DNA of 64,000 nucleotides from Roseburia porci (GTDB taxonomy: Bacteria; Bacillota; Clostridia; Lachnospirales; Lachnospiraceae): NCBI RefSeq assembly GCF_009695765.1, contig NZ_VUNI01000007.1:1-64000 (forward strand), written 5' to 3'. This document shows, piece by piece, positions 37,129 through 46,075 of the stretch. Both the position numbers and the translations under genes were made by a program. The stretch's first letter is position 1. Each line of letters begins with the position of its first letter. Under the pieces are notes generated by a model. It did not search any database. It was not told where the DNA came from and worked only from the letters and a program-made list of their open reading frames with translations.

Positions 37129-37911
37129 CTAGCACAGAGATTTTATATCTCTGATCAAATTCTGAAATTCTGTATCAATACTGCAGTCAAACACTCCGGA
37201 ATCTGTTTCCACCGTGCATTCTGTATTATCCAGCGCAGGATCTGCAATATAATCAATTATGATCTGATCCGAAAATTCCTGCGCAATAATTTCCGGATGT
37301 TCTGACAGATACTGTTTATTTTCAGGCGATACTCTCACATGAAAATTCTTGTCATTTTCATTATGATCAATCATATTTTTAATCAGATAGATCAAAATTT
37401 CTTTTTTATTTTCGAACTGGATATGGAACACCTTGTCAAAAACCTGTATCACAGCATCAACAATATCATTTTCCAGAGTTTCTTTTCTTGTATCAAACTC
37501 CTTCACCAGTTCATCTTTCTTCTTCGAATACTCATCTTCCAATTGCTCACGCAATTGTTCGCGTTCTTCCTCAAACTGCCGCATTCCCTCAGCATATCCG
37601 GCCTGTCTTTGTTCTTCAAACAAAGTAAGCACCTGATCTTTTGCGCTTTCAAGCATTTTATCAGCTTCGTCTTTGGCTTTTCCTTCAATCAGCCCGGCCT
37701 GTATTCTTGCAGCCTGAAGAACCTGCTCCGCTGTCGGCTGTTCCGCCATGTTCTGACCCTCGGCGTTTTCTCCATAAGCAGCCGCCTCCTGATTTTCTCT
37801 TTCCGATGCCAGTTTATGTTCCAATACTTCATCGGAATTAATAAAACGCGTACCTTCATCGGAACGAACTACGTAATTTTGTTTTACAACATTATACAAC
37901 GATATCGTCAC
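37129..37911 (-). CDS. fliH: Flagellar export ATPase regulator FliH
   Basis: A 260-residue protein with a central helical Q/E-rich stretch and a C-terminal domain that binds FliI. It overlaps the end of fliG. The start is non-ATG: GTG at 37911 within the fliG reading frame, or TTG at 37899 with GGAGGT 10 bases upstream. Either one gives strong translational coupling. Confidence 0.88.
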   Translation of the reverse strand: MTISLYNVVKQNYVVRSDEGTRFINSDEVLEHKLASERENQEAAAYGENAEGQNMAEQPTAEQVLQAARIQAGLIEGKAKDEADKMLESAKDQVLTLFEEQRQAGYAEGMRQFEEEREQLREQLEDEYSKKKDELVKEFDTRKETLENDIVDAVIQVFDKVFHIQFENKKEILIYLIKNMIDHNENDKNFHVRVSPENKQYLSEHPEIIAQEFSDQIIIDYIADPALDNTECTVETDSGVFDCSIDTEFQNLIRDIKSLC

Positions 37912-38896
37912 CTCCGCCTCGTGAAATAACGATTTCAGCGGAATCCTCCAGTTTTCTGATTACACTTACAATCTTCTGCTGAGCCTCTTCAACATCTTTC
38001 ATACGAACAGGTCCCATGAATTCCATGTCTTCCTTGATCATTGCAGCAAGACGTTTGGACAGATTCTTAAAGATAACATTCTGTACCTCTTCGGTTGCAT
38101 TCTTAAGTGCAAGCGCAAGATCTGAATTTTCAACATCACGCAGTACTCTCTGAATTGCACGGTCATCAAGTAACAGAATATCCTCAAATACAAACATTTT
38201 CTTGCGGATTTCATCTGCAAGTTCTGGTTCTTCAATTTCAAGCGATTCCATAATATGTTTTTCTGTTGCACGGTCAACTGAATTGAGGATTGCAACAATC
38301 GCATCTACACCGCCAACGATCGTGTAATCCTGGTTGACAAGTGAAGCCAGTTTTCTTTCAAGCACTTTTTCCACCTCTTTAATTACATCCGGTGATGCAC
38401 GATCCATTAAAGCGATTCTTTTTGCAACATCCGCCTGTTTTTCAGGTGGAAGTGCTCCAAGCACCATAGATGCCTGGGCAGGCGATAAATAGGAAAGAAT
38501 CATCGCAATCGTCTGAGGATGTTCATCCTGAATAAAGTTAAGCAGCTGGCTTGGATCTGTCTTTCTCACAAACTCGAAAGGCCGAACCTGAAGGGAAGCT
38601 GTCAGTTTGGAAATAACATCCTGTGCTTTTTCGTCTCCCAGTGATTTTTCCAGTAATTCTTTTGCGTATCCAATACCACCCTCTGCAATATACTGCTGGG
38701 CAAGACAGACCTGATAAAATTCATTCAGAATATCTTCCTTTGTCTGTGGTGAAACACTTCTTGTATTGGCAATCTCAAGTGTCAGTTCCTCAATTTCATC
38801 TTCTTTCAGATGTTTAAAAATTGCTGAGGATTTCTCCGGTCCTAATGCTATTAAAAGAATTGCCGCCTTTTGTACGCCTGTATATGTCTCGCTCAT
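37892..38896 (-). CDS. fliG: Flagellar motor switch protein FliG
   Basis: A 334-residue C-ring protein that contacts MotA. The N-terminal domain (KAAILLIALGPEKSSAIFKHL), the EHPQTIAMILSYL middle motif and the C-terminal charged torque helix (DDRAIQRVLRDVENSDLALAL) are visible. A glycine-aspartate-rich end (GGGDD) overlaps the fliH start. Confidence 0.97.
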   Translation of the reverse strand: MSETYTGVQKAAILLIALGPEKSSAIFKHLKEDEIEELTLEIANTRSVSPQTKEDILNEFYQVCLAQQYIAEGGIGYAKELLEKSLGDEKAQDVISKLTASLQVRPFEFVRKTDPSQLLNFIQDEHPQTIAMILSYLSPAQASMVLGALPPEKQADVAKRIALMDRASPDVIKEVEKVLERKLASLVNQDYTIVGGVDAIVAILNSVDRATEKHIMESLEIEEPELADEIRKKMFVFEDILLLDDRAIQRVLRDVENSDLALALKNATEEVQNVIFKNLSKRLAAMIKEDMEFMGPVRMKDVEEAQQKIVSVIRKLEDSAEIVISRGGGDDIVV

Positions 38897-38902
38897 GAAA
38901 AA

Positions 38903-40510
38903 CTACTCCCAATCTTCATTTAACCAGTTGCGCAGTAATAATGCTGCCGCATTTGGATTTTCATCTACAAATTTTTCAATGAGAATTCTTGTCTCTGACT
39001 TCTCATTATATCCAATATCTTCCAGTTCATCCTGCTGTGCCTCCGCAGTAGAAGAAAGCAGAGATTCTACCGAAAGTTCCGGTTCCAGTTCCGGTTCCGG
39101 CTCTTTTCTTGTACTCCGGAAAACAACATAACCAAGCAGTGCAAAAATAAGTACTGCCAAAGCGATCTGGAATATATCTGTCAATGTTCTGTTGCTCTTA
39201 TCCTTATAATGGAATTCCGGCTGCTGATAGCATAAAATCGTAATCGCATCTGTTGAAAATCCGGTTGCATTTGCAATCATTTCCTTCAGTGAATCATCAA
39301 CCGTCACCTGTACCGGATCACTGTTCTGCGCAACAAATTCATCAAATGTTGTACCTTTCAGTTCTCCCGCCTTATCCATTGTCTCTTCATCATAAACAAC
39401 ATATCTCGTGCAGACGATAGAAACGGATGAGGAATCATAATTGATATTGCCGCCAGCATTTGTTGTCTTGGTGATCTTCTCGTTATTCTGATACTGTGTT
39501 TTGGTCTCAGATGTTGTAGACGACGAATTCTCATTGTCCTGTGTCACATAGGAATTTGCGTCATTGGAATCCGTTCCCGGAGTTCCGCCTCCGCTGTTTG
39601 TGGTCTCCTGTTCATATTCATCTTTCGATGATACCATTCCGTCCGTCTGTCCATCCGGAGCGCTATACTCATGTGTTGCCGTCTCTGTGTTATCAAAATT
39701 GATATCCAGGTTCGGAGCCACCTCTACATTAGAATAGATTTTGGTTTCAACGAGGACATCCTTGATCTTATCTTTGACCATATTTTCCTGTTTCTGTTTA
39801 TAGGAAAGCTGCGTACTTGCAGTTCCGATCGCAGAATCCGAATCTGCTCCGGAATATAACACATTTGCATTCTGATCAAGAATCGTAATTCCGTCTGTCG
39901 ATTCATTGCCAATCTCAGTAGCAATGAACCGTGCAATGCCATAAGCCTGGTCTTCGCTCAGATCTCCTGATAATTCCAATGTTACCGCTGCTTTTGCCTG
40001 CTCATCTTTAGAAAGAATCGTTCCGTCATCATCCGGAAGTGTCAGGTCAACATTTGCAGACTTAACAGAGCCCAGAGACTCCAGATGTTTTGCAAATTTA
40101 TCTTCCAGATACACTTTATATCTTTTCTGTTTGTCAGCCTCCGTTGTGGAAAAGCTTCCATTGACCGCATCATCGATAGAAAATCCCTCGGACGGAATAT
40201 TATTCTGTCCCAACAAAATCTTCGCCGTTGATTCGTTCTTCTGATTTACCTGAAATGTCAATCCATCATCCGAAACTTTATAATCAATACTGCCATCTCC
40301 GTCAAGAACCGTTTTAACCTCGGATGCCTTTGAAGTATCTTCGCAGGTCACAAGCGGCACATAGGTCGGTTTCGTCACTGCAATCCCAAGAATCACAAGC
40401 GCCACCAGTACAACCGCCGTACTGCTGATCAAAAGTGCTTTCTGCTTTGTATTGAACTTTTTCCACCATTCCAGAATTCTGTTCAGAATCTTTTGTACTT
40501 GTTCTGGCAT
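38903..40510 (-). CDS. fliF: Flagellar MS-ring protein FliF
   Basis: A 535-residue MS-ring subunit with two transmembrane helices (about 25-45 and 446-466) flanking a large extracytoplasmic region. The C-terminal cytoplasmic tail (NPNAAALLLRNWLNEDWE) binds FliG, encoded next. Confidence 0.96.
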   Translation of the reverse strand: MPEQVQKILNRILEWWKKFNTKQKALLISSTAVVLVALVILGIAVTKPTYVPLVTCEDTSKASEVKTVLDGDGSIDYKVSDDGLTFQVNQKNESTAKILLGQNNIPSEGFSIDDAVNGSFSTTEADKQKRYKVYLEDKFAKHLESLGSVKSANVDLTLPDDDGTILSKDEQAKAAVTLELSGDLSEDQAYGIARFIATEIGNESTDGITILDQNANVLYSGADSDSAIGTASTQLSYKQKQENMVKDKIKDVLVETKIYSNVEVAPNLDINFDNTETATHEYSAPDGQTDGMVSSKDEYEQETTNSGGGTPGTDSNDANSYVTQDNENSSSTTSETKTQYQNNEKITKTTNAGGNINYDSSSVSIVCTRYVVYDEETMDKAGELKGTTFDEFVAQNSDPVQVTVDDSLKEMIANATGFSTDAITILCYQQPEFHYKDKSNRTLTDIFQIALAVLIFALLGYVVFRSTRKEPEPELEPELSVESLLSSTAEAQQDELEDIGYNEKSETRILIEKFVDENPNAAALLLRNWLNEDWE

Positions 40511-40555
40511 TTAAAATTCCCCTTACATTCCTTTAAAATCTTGTCTGTTGGTTCA

Positions 40556-40867
40556 TCAGATTGATATCTGCATAATTTCTTTATACGCATCAATCATCTT
40601 GTCTCTTACCGCTGTCGTATACTGTAATGCTGTAAGTGCCTTTGTCTGCGCAATAAGTAAATCATGTGTATTCTCGGATTCTCCAAGTGCAAAACGAATC
40701 GTTTCTGATTCTGCATCATTCTGAAGATCGTTTGTCTCATCAATTGCGTCCATTGCTGAAGACAGCACGGAGCTAAACGAGTCATCTTTTTTCTGAACCA
40801 GGGATTCATTTTGTGCGAAATTATTCAAATAATCTGATGTCACGCCATTTAATACTGAAATATCCAT
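40556..40867 (-). CDS. fliE: Flagellar hook-basal body protein FliE
   Basis: A 103-residue rod adaptor protein that joins the MS ring to the rod. The conserved C-terminal pattern is seen (HDLLIAQTKALTALQYTTAVRDK, ending AYKEIMQISI). Located between flgC and fliF. Confidence 0.94.
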   Translation of the reverse strand: MDISVLNGVTSDYLNNFAQNESLVQKKDDSFSSVLSSAMDAIDETNDLQNDAESETIRFALGESENTHDLLIAQTKALTALQYTTAVRDKMIDAYKEIMQISI

Positions 40868-40888
40868 AAATTTCTCCTGTGTTATCTA

Positions 40889-41329
40889 TTATTTGCCGAT
40901 CTGTAATCCCGCCTCTGCCATACTCTTGCTTGCATTAAAAGCAGTCGCATTAGCCTCATAAGCGCGCGTTGCATCGATCAGGTTGGTCATTTCTGTAACG
41001 GTATTCACATTTGGATAATATACATATCCATTCTCATCCGCATCCGGATTCGATGGATCATATTCTTCTGTAAAATCCGTAGAATAGTCTCTCGTAACGG
41101 AAGAAACCTTTACTCCATTTCCAACAGCTTTATTCTTGGATGCAGAATAATACTGGCTGAACGGTGTTACCGGCTTTTCCGCAAATGTGACGATCTTACG
41201 GCGGTATGGTCCGCCTTCTTCTGTCGATGTCGAATTCACATTTGCAATATTCTCTGAAATGATGTCAGTACGAAAACGTTCTGCTGTCATTCCAGATGCA
41301 TTTATATTAAACGACTGAAATAATCCCAT
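40889..41329 (-). CDS. flgC: Flagellar rod protein FlgC
   Basis: A 146-residue rod subunit with the N-terminal axial motif (SGMTAERFRTDIISENIANVN) and C-terminal counterpart (EMTNLIDATRAYEANATAFN). It lies between flgB and fliE. Confidence 0.96.
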   Translation of the reverse strand: MGLFQSFNINASGMTAERFRTDIISENIANVNSTSTEEGGPYRRKIVTFAEKPVTPFSQYYSASKNKAVGNGVKVSSVTRDYSTDFTEEYDPSNPDADENGYVYYPNVNTVTEMTNLIDATRAYEANATAFNASKSMAEAGLQIGK

Positions 41330-41347
41330 CTCTATCCTCCTGTTTCA

Positions 41348-41737
41348 TTAACTGATCACGGCTTTCATTCGTGCAAACTCTGAACTGATACTTGAAGTAA
41401 GTGCTTCATATTTGATCTGTTCAGAAGCAAGTTCTGTTTCTTCCACATCAATATCGACATTATTGCCATCCATACGATAGGAATAATTTGCATAATCTGT
41501 ATAGGTATCTGCATGCAGATTTGACAGATTGACATGATTAATCTTTGAATTCAATGATTCATATTTATAATCTCCAAGTTCTCTTTTCAGGACACTTTCA
41601 AAGTCCACTTCCTGTCTCTTGTAACCCGGAGTATCTACATTCGCAATATTGTTATCAATTACGCTCTTTCTTGTCCAGCTTGCATCCGCAGCCTTATCAA
41701 GGACATTCACATAATTAAACGCATTCGATGTCAGCAT
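41348..41737 (-). CDS. flgB: Flagellar rod protein FlgB
   Basis: A 129-residue proximal rod subunit (SVIDNNIANVDTPGYKRQEVDFE). It is the first gene of the ~34-kb fla/che operon. A promoter lies about 40 bases upstream, and GGAG precedes the ATG. Confidence 0.96.
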   Translation of the reverse strand: MLTSNAFNYVNVLDKAADASWTRKSVIDNNIANVDTPGYKRQEVDFESVLKRELGDYKYESLNSKINHVNLSNLHADTYTDYANYSYRMDGNNVDIDVEETELASEQIKYEALTSSISSEFARMKAVIS

Positions 41738-41776
41738 ATTCTCATCTCCTCACTTTAGTACAAACCTACTATATTT

Positions 41777-41804
41777 AGTATATAATATAAGCAAAAAAAC
41801 TCAA
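41777..41804 (-). promoter_or_regulatory. Sigma-A-type promoter of the fla/che operon
   Basis: On the minus strand: -35 TTGAGT (41799-41804), 16-nt spacer, -10 TATACT (41777-41782), giving a leader of about 33 nt before flgB. It lies just after the codY terminator. It looks like a housekeeping promoter, not a sigma-28 one. Confidence 0.6.
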
Positions 41805-41828
41805 GACTTTTTGTGCAATTTTATACGT

Positions 41829-41860
41829 AAAAAAGAACCTATACAAAATATAAGTTCTTT
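41829..41860 (-). terminator. Terminator of codY
   Basis: Stem of 12 bp with one mismatch (41832-41843 with 41849-41860), a 5-nt loop and a run of six T on the minus strand. It separates codY from the flagellar operon. Confidence 0.88.
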
Positions 41861-41895
41861 TATCTGTTTTTAAAGCGATACAGCCATAAGCATGA

Positions 41896-42675
41896 TCATA
41901 AACTTTTATGTTTTTTCAGTTTGTCCAGTTCATCAAAAACAACATCATTCATAACTTTAATATACGTCCCCTTCATACCAGACGATCTTGATTCGATTAC
42001 ACCTGCACTTTCAAATTTGCGCAGAGCATTCACGATAACGGATCTTGTAATTCCAACCCGGTCTGCAATGCGGCTTGCAACAAGGATTCCTTCTTTTCCG
42101 TCCAGTTCGTCAAAAATATGAATAATCGCTTCAAGTTCTGAAAATGAAAGTGTACTGATCGCAGATTTTACGATCTGCACTTTTCTGGCTTCTTCCGCAC
42201 TCTCTTCGTTTACAGAGCGCATCATTTCAAGTCCAACTACCGTTGTGCCGTATTCTGTAAGAATGATATCATCAATATCATACTCTCCATTTCCCCGGTA
42301 TACAAAAAGAGTTCCCAACCGCTCTCCTGCAATATCGATTGGTGTAATAATTGCGCGGTATTTTCTGCTTTCGTCTCCAAATCCCAATGTTTCAAGATTA
42401 ACATTTTCTTTTGTTGATAAAATTCCAAGAAGACGTTCATTCAAAACCGGATCGATGTAACCCCCAACTTCATCCACGATCAGTTCCTGAATCTCATCGA
42501 CACCTTTACAAATGCTTGAGCCAAGAACTTTTCCCTTCTTACTGATTACAAGAATATCCGAATTCAGTATTCCAGTAAGAACCTCACATATATCATTAAA
42601 AACGACCTTGGAAGAGCTGTTATTATGAAGTAGCTTATTAATTTTTCTTGTTTTGTCTAACAATTGAACGCTCAT
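41896..42675 (-). CDS. codY: GTP/branched-chain amino acid-sensing regulator CodY
   Basis: A 259-residue global repressor. An N-terminal GAF domain binds branched-chain amino acids. The C-terminal winged helix-turn-helix (SRIADRVGITRSVIVNALRK, about 201-220) is nearly the Bacillus sequence. The start at 42675 gives MSVQLLDKTRKINKLL, with AGGAGG upstream; an upstream in-frame ATG has no support. It sits just upstream of flgB, as in B. subtilis. A CodY box overlaps its own promoter. Confidence 0.97.
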   Translation of the reverse strand: MSVQLLDKTRKINKLLHNNSSSKVVFNDICEVLTGILNSDILVISKKGKVLGSSICKGVDEIQELIVDEVGGYIDPVLNERLLGILSTKENVNLETLGFGDESRKYRAIITPIDIAGERLGTLFVYRGNGEYDIDDIILTEYGTTVVGLEMMRSVNEESAEEARKVQIVKSAISTLSFSELEAIIHIFDELDGKEGILVASRIADRVGITRSVIVNALRKFESAGVIESRSSGMKGTYIKVMNDVVFDELDKLKKHKSL

Positions 42676-42711
42676 GCTATTCCTCCTATGATTAACTACT
42701 CTCTTCAACTG

Positions 42712-42740
42712 AATGTAGTTTAACACAAACTTTCTGACAA
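42712..42740 (-). promoter_or_regulatory. codY promoter
   Basis: On the minus strand: -35 TTGTCA (42735-42740), 17-nt spacer, -10 TACATT (42712-42717). The -35 lies inside a CodY-box-like sequence. Confidence 0.5.
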
Positions 42741-42742
42741 TT
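42728..42742 (-). promoter_or_regulatory. CodY box over the codY -35
   Basis: AATTGTCAGAAAGTT on the minus strand differs from the CodY consensus AATTTTCWGAAAATT at two of 15 positions. Its position over the -35 fits autorepression. Confidence 0.5.
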
Positions 42743-42764
42743 CAATAAATTTTTATATCTGTAT

Positions 42765-44849
42765 CTATTTTTCTTTCGAATCATCCTTTTTGTCCATGAC
42801 ATATCCGCATTGTTCATCTGCACAGACGATTTTATTTCCTTTTACTACCATATAGCCGCCACATCTTGGACATTTTTCATTGACCGGTCTGCCCCAGCTC
42901 ATGAAATCGCATTCCGGATTATCCACACAGCCATAATATTTACGGCCTTTCCGCGTTTTCTTGATTACAACATCCTTGCCGCATTTCGGACAGCTTACGC
43001 CAATTTTCTCAAAATACGGTTTTGTATTTCTGCATTCCGGGAATCCCGGGCATGCAAGGAATTTTCCATGTGGTCCGTATTTAATTACCATATTCCGTCC
43101 GCATTCCTCGCAGATGACATCGGTAACTTCATCTTCAATGGTGACTTTTTCCAGTTCTTTCTGAGCTTTCTGAACTGCCTCTTCCAGATCCGGATAAAAG
43201 TTCGCAACAACTGCTTTCCAGTTTACTTTTCCCTCTTCAACACCATCAAGAAGGGATTCCATATTCGCTGTAAAATGTTCATCCACAATTGTCGGGAATG
43301 ATTCTTTCATAATTGAATTTACAACTTCACCAATTTCGGTAACGTATAAATTTTTGGCTTCTTTGGTAATGTATCTTCGTGCTATGATCGTCGTGATCGT
43401 AGGTGAATAAGTACTTGGACGTCCAATTCCAAGTTCTTCAAGTGTTTTTACCAACGACGCCTCCGTATAATGTGCCGGTGGCTGTGTAAAATGCTGTTTC
43501 GGTTCAAATTCCTTTAAAGAAAGTTTTGTATTCTCATCAATTGATTTTAATAAAACATTTCCCACAGCTTTTTCATCATCCGAATCTACATAGGCAAGCA
43601 TAAATCCGTCAAAAGCTACCTTTGATGCGGATACATGAAAACGATATTCACCCTGTCCGATATTGACTGTCGTTGTCTCATATACTGCATTTGCCATACG
43701 GCTTGCTGCAAAACGTTTCCAGATCAGCTGGTAAAGCCGGAACTGGTCCCTGGTCAGGGACTCTTTTATTTCCGACGGAACTCTGTTGATATCCGAAGGG
43801 CGGATTGCCTCATGCGCATCCTGGATCTTTGCGGATTTGCTCTTTGTTCCACCGCCCGCTGAAAGATACTGATTTCCATAATTATTTCCAATAAACTCTC
43901 TGGCAGCGGCATCTGCTTCTTCTGAGATTCTGACAGAATCCGTACGAAGATAAGTGATAATTCCGACCGTTCCCTGTCCTTTAATATCCACACCTTCGTA
44001 TAACTGCTGCGCAATTCTCATTGTTTTGGAGATTGGGAAATTCAGTGCTTTTGATGCTTCCTGCTGAAGTGTACTCGTCGTAAACGGAAGTGGTGCCTTC
44101 TTTACTCTCTCGCCCTTTTTTACATCCAGTACTTTAAATTCACCATGTTCAAGGTCTTTCAGAATCTGATCCATCTCCTCTTTGGAGGAAATACTGATCT
44201 TATCTTTATTCTTTCCATACAGCTTGGCGATCAGCGGTTTTTTCTCGCCTTCCACCTGTAATTGTGCATCAAGACTCCAGTATTCTTCCGGAATAAATGC
44301 ATTGATCTCTTCTTCTCTGTCACACACAATACGAAGTGCTACCGATTGTACTCGTCCTGCACTCAGTCCCCTTTTCACCTTCGCCCAGAGTACAGGACTG
44401 ATCTCATAACCTACCATACGGTCTAACACACGTCTTGCCTGCTGTGCATCTACAAGGTCCATATCAATCTGTCTTGGATTCTTAAGGGATGCTTTCACAG
44501 CACTTTTTGTAATCTCGTTAAAGCTGATTCTGCAGACATTTTTATCTTCCAGTTTCAATGCAGTGCTCAAATGCCATGAAATAGCCTCCCCCTCACGGTC
44601 AGGGTCAGTTGCGAGATATATTTTATCTGCTTTTTTTACTTCTTTCCTTAATTTGGCAAGGATTTCTCCTTTTCCACGAATTGTTATATATTTTGGTTCA
44701 AATCCATGTTCAACATCAATTCCAAGCTGACTCTTTGGAAGATCTCTCACATGTCCGTTCGATGCAACGACTTCATAGTTCTTACCCAGAAATTTCTTAA
44801 TTGTCTTAACTTTTGCAGGTGATTCCACAATTACCAAGTATTTAGCCAT
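42765..44849 (-). CDS. topA: DNA topoisomerase I
   Basis: A 694-residue type IA topoisomerase that relaxes negative supercoils. TOPRIM domain at the start (KYLVIVESPAKVKTIKKFLG, DPDREGEAISWHL), active-site tyrosine in GIITYLRTDS, and three C-terminal zinc-ribbon units with CxxC pairs (CEEC, CPKC, CPRC). Gene order dprA-topA-codY matches Bacillus. It has its own promoter with a CodY-like box next to it. Confidence 0.98.
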   Translation of the reverse strand: MAKYLVIVESPAKVKTIKKFLGKNYEVVASNGHVRDLPKSQLGIDVEHGFEPKYITIRGKGEILAKLRKEVKKADKIYLATDPDREGEAISWHLSTALKLEDKNVCRISFNEITKSAVKASLKNPRQIDMDLVDAQQARRVLDRMVGYEISPVLWAKVKRGLSAGRVQSVALRIVCDREEEINAFIPEEYWSLDAQLQVEGEKKPLIAKLYGKNKDKISISSKEEMDQILKDLEHGEFKVLDVKKGERVKKAPLPFTTSTLQQEASKALNFPISKTMRIAQQLYEGVDIKGQGTVGIITYLRTDSVRISEEADAAAREFIGNNYGNQYLSAGGGTKSKSAKIQDAHEAIRPSDINRVPSEIKESLTRDQFRLYQLIWKRFAASRMANAVYETTTVNIGQGEYRFHVSASKVAFDGFMLAYVDSDDEKAVGNVLLKSIDENTKLSLKEFEPKQHFTQPPAHYTEASLVKTLEELGIGRPSTYSPTITTIIARRYITKEAKNLYVTEIGEVVNSIMKESFPTIVDEHFTANMESLLDGVEEGKVNWKAVVANFYPDLEEAVQKAQKELEKVTIEDEVTDVICEECGRNMVIKYGPHGKFLACPGFPECRNTKPYFEKIGVSCPKCGKDVVIKKTRKGRKYYGCVDNPECDFMSWGRPVNEKCPRCGGYMVVKGNKIVCADEQCGYVMDKKDDSKEK

Positions 44850-44908
44850 AAATACGCTCCTTTATCTGGTCTTCCGATCATCCGAACTCTCGGACAAAAA
44901 TCGTTGTT

Positions 44909-44937
44909 ACTATACACCAACGTTCCATCTTTTTCAA
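44909..44937 (-). promoter_or_regulatory. topA sigma-A promoter
   Basis: On the minus strand: -35 TTGAAA (44932-44937), 17-nt spacer, -10 TATAGT (44909-44914). The leader to the topA ATG is about 53 nt. Confidence 0.75.
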
Positions 44938-44940
44938 GTA

Positions 44941-44955
44941 AATTTTCAAAAAATT
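44941..44955 (-). promoter_or_regulatory. CodY-like box just upstream of the topA promoter
   Basis: The minus strand reads AATTTTTTGAAAATT, one mismatch from the CodY consensus. It lies 3 bases upstream of the topA -35, 40 bases past the dprA stop. The AT-rich nature lowers the certainty. Confidence 0.4.
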
Positions 44956-44995
44956 CGAAATCATCCGGAAATTGTTCCCCATTTATCCATCTTTT

Positions 44996-46075
44996 TTAAT
45001 TCAACCGAACGTAATAATTAGGGATAATTTCTTTCGCCATTCCTTTCTGTGTCAGTTTATCAAGAATATCCAGTATTTCGTCCAGCCGAAGTGAAGTTTT
45101 CTCCACCAGGGTTCCGATTCCGACCGGTGTAAAATCCAGATATTCGTAAATCTGTTTTTCATCCTGATTAAGCAGAAAGTCTTTAAAATCCATCTGTCCC
45201 GCTTCCGGATTCTGTAACAGCAGCCAGTCTGCAAGAAAAGTCTCTGTATCCAGAAAGATTCCCGCCCCTTCATGGATCAGACGGTTACATCCTCTGCTCA
45301 AAGAATCCTTAACTCTTCCCGGAACAGCGAATACATCTTTTCCCTGTTCGATTGCGTAGTCCGCGGTAATCAAAGATCCGCTCTTTTCTCTCGCCTCGAC
45401 CACCACAACGCAATCACTCAGTCCTGAAATAATACGATTTCTTGCAGGAAACAGCGTCGCTTTTGCTGCTGTATGTGGTGGATATTCCGATATCAGACCT
45501 CCTTTCTGTGGAATCTTCTCATACAGGAAACGGTTCTGTGCAGGATAACATATATCCACTCCACATCCAAGTACAGCATACGTTTCTCCTCCGGCGTCCA
45601 GTGCTCCGACATGTCCGTCTGCATCAATTCCTCTCGCCATTCCACTGATAACATCAATTCCATTATCGACCAGTTTTTGTGCAAGCTCTCTTGCCACCGA
45701 ACATCCATATTCCGACCTTCCCCTTGCCCCTACAATCGCTACTGCTTTCCGTTTTGGATCTGGAAGCTTTCCCTTGTAATACAATGCATACGGAGCAGAC
45801 GGGATCTTTCTTAGCTTATCCGGAAATTCCTTCTGTTCCCATGAAGCAAAATGAATTCCATGCTCTCCCAGTTTCCACAATTCTGCGTCCAGATTCCAGA
45901 TTCTGCGGCTTGTTACGATCCGCTTGATATCTTCGTCATCAATTCCATATATTTTTTCAAAATATCGCTCTTCAAGATAATAAATTTCCTGTGCATTCTG
46001 ACACTCCTGCAGAAGATATCGGATCTTTTGATTTCCAATTCCAGGAATATTCGCAAGCCAAAGTGCATATTTCAT
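44996..46075 (-). CDS. dprA: DNA processing protein DprA/Smf
   Basis: A 359-residue protein that loads RecA onto incoming single-stranded DNA in competent cells. Rossmann-like core (VGARGRSEYGC, VISGMARGIDADGH, GCGVDICYP) and a C-terminal winged-helix DML1-like domain (FTPVGIGTLVEKTSLRLDEI). It overlaps the ComM-like gene by 4 bases. Confidence 0.95.
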   Translation of the reverse strand: MKYALWLANIPGIGNQKIRYLLQECQNAQEIYYLEERYFEKIYGIDDEDIKRIVTSRRIWNLDAELWKLGEHGIHFASWEQKEFPDKLRKIPSAPYALYYKGKLPDPKRKAVAIVGARGRSEYGCSVARELAQKLVDNGIDVISGMARGIDADGHVGALDAGGETYAVLGCGVDICYPAQNRFLYEKIPQKGGLISEYPPHTAAKATLFPARNRIISGLSDCVVVVEAREKSGSLITADYAIEQGKDVFAVPGRVKDSLSRGCNRLIHEGAGIFLDTETFLADWLLLQNPEAGQMDFKDFLLNQDEKQIYEYLDFTPVGIGTLVEKTSLRLDEILDILDKLTQKGMAKEIIPNYYVRLN

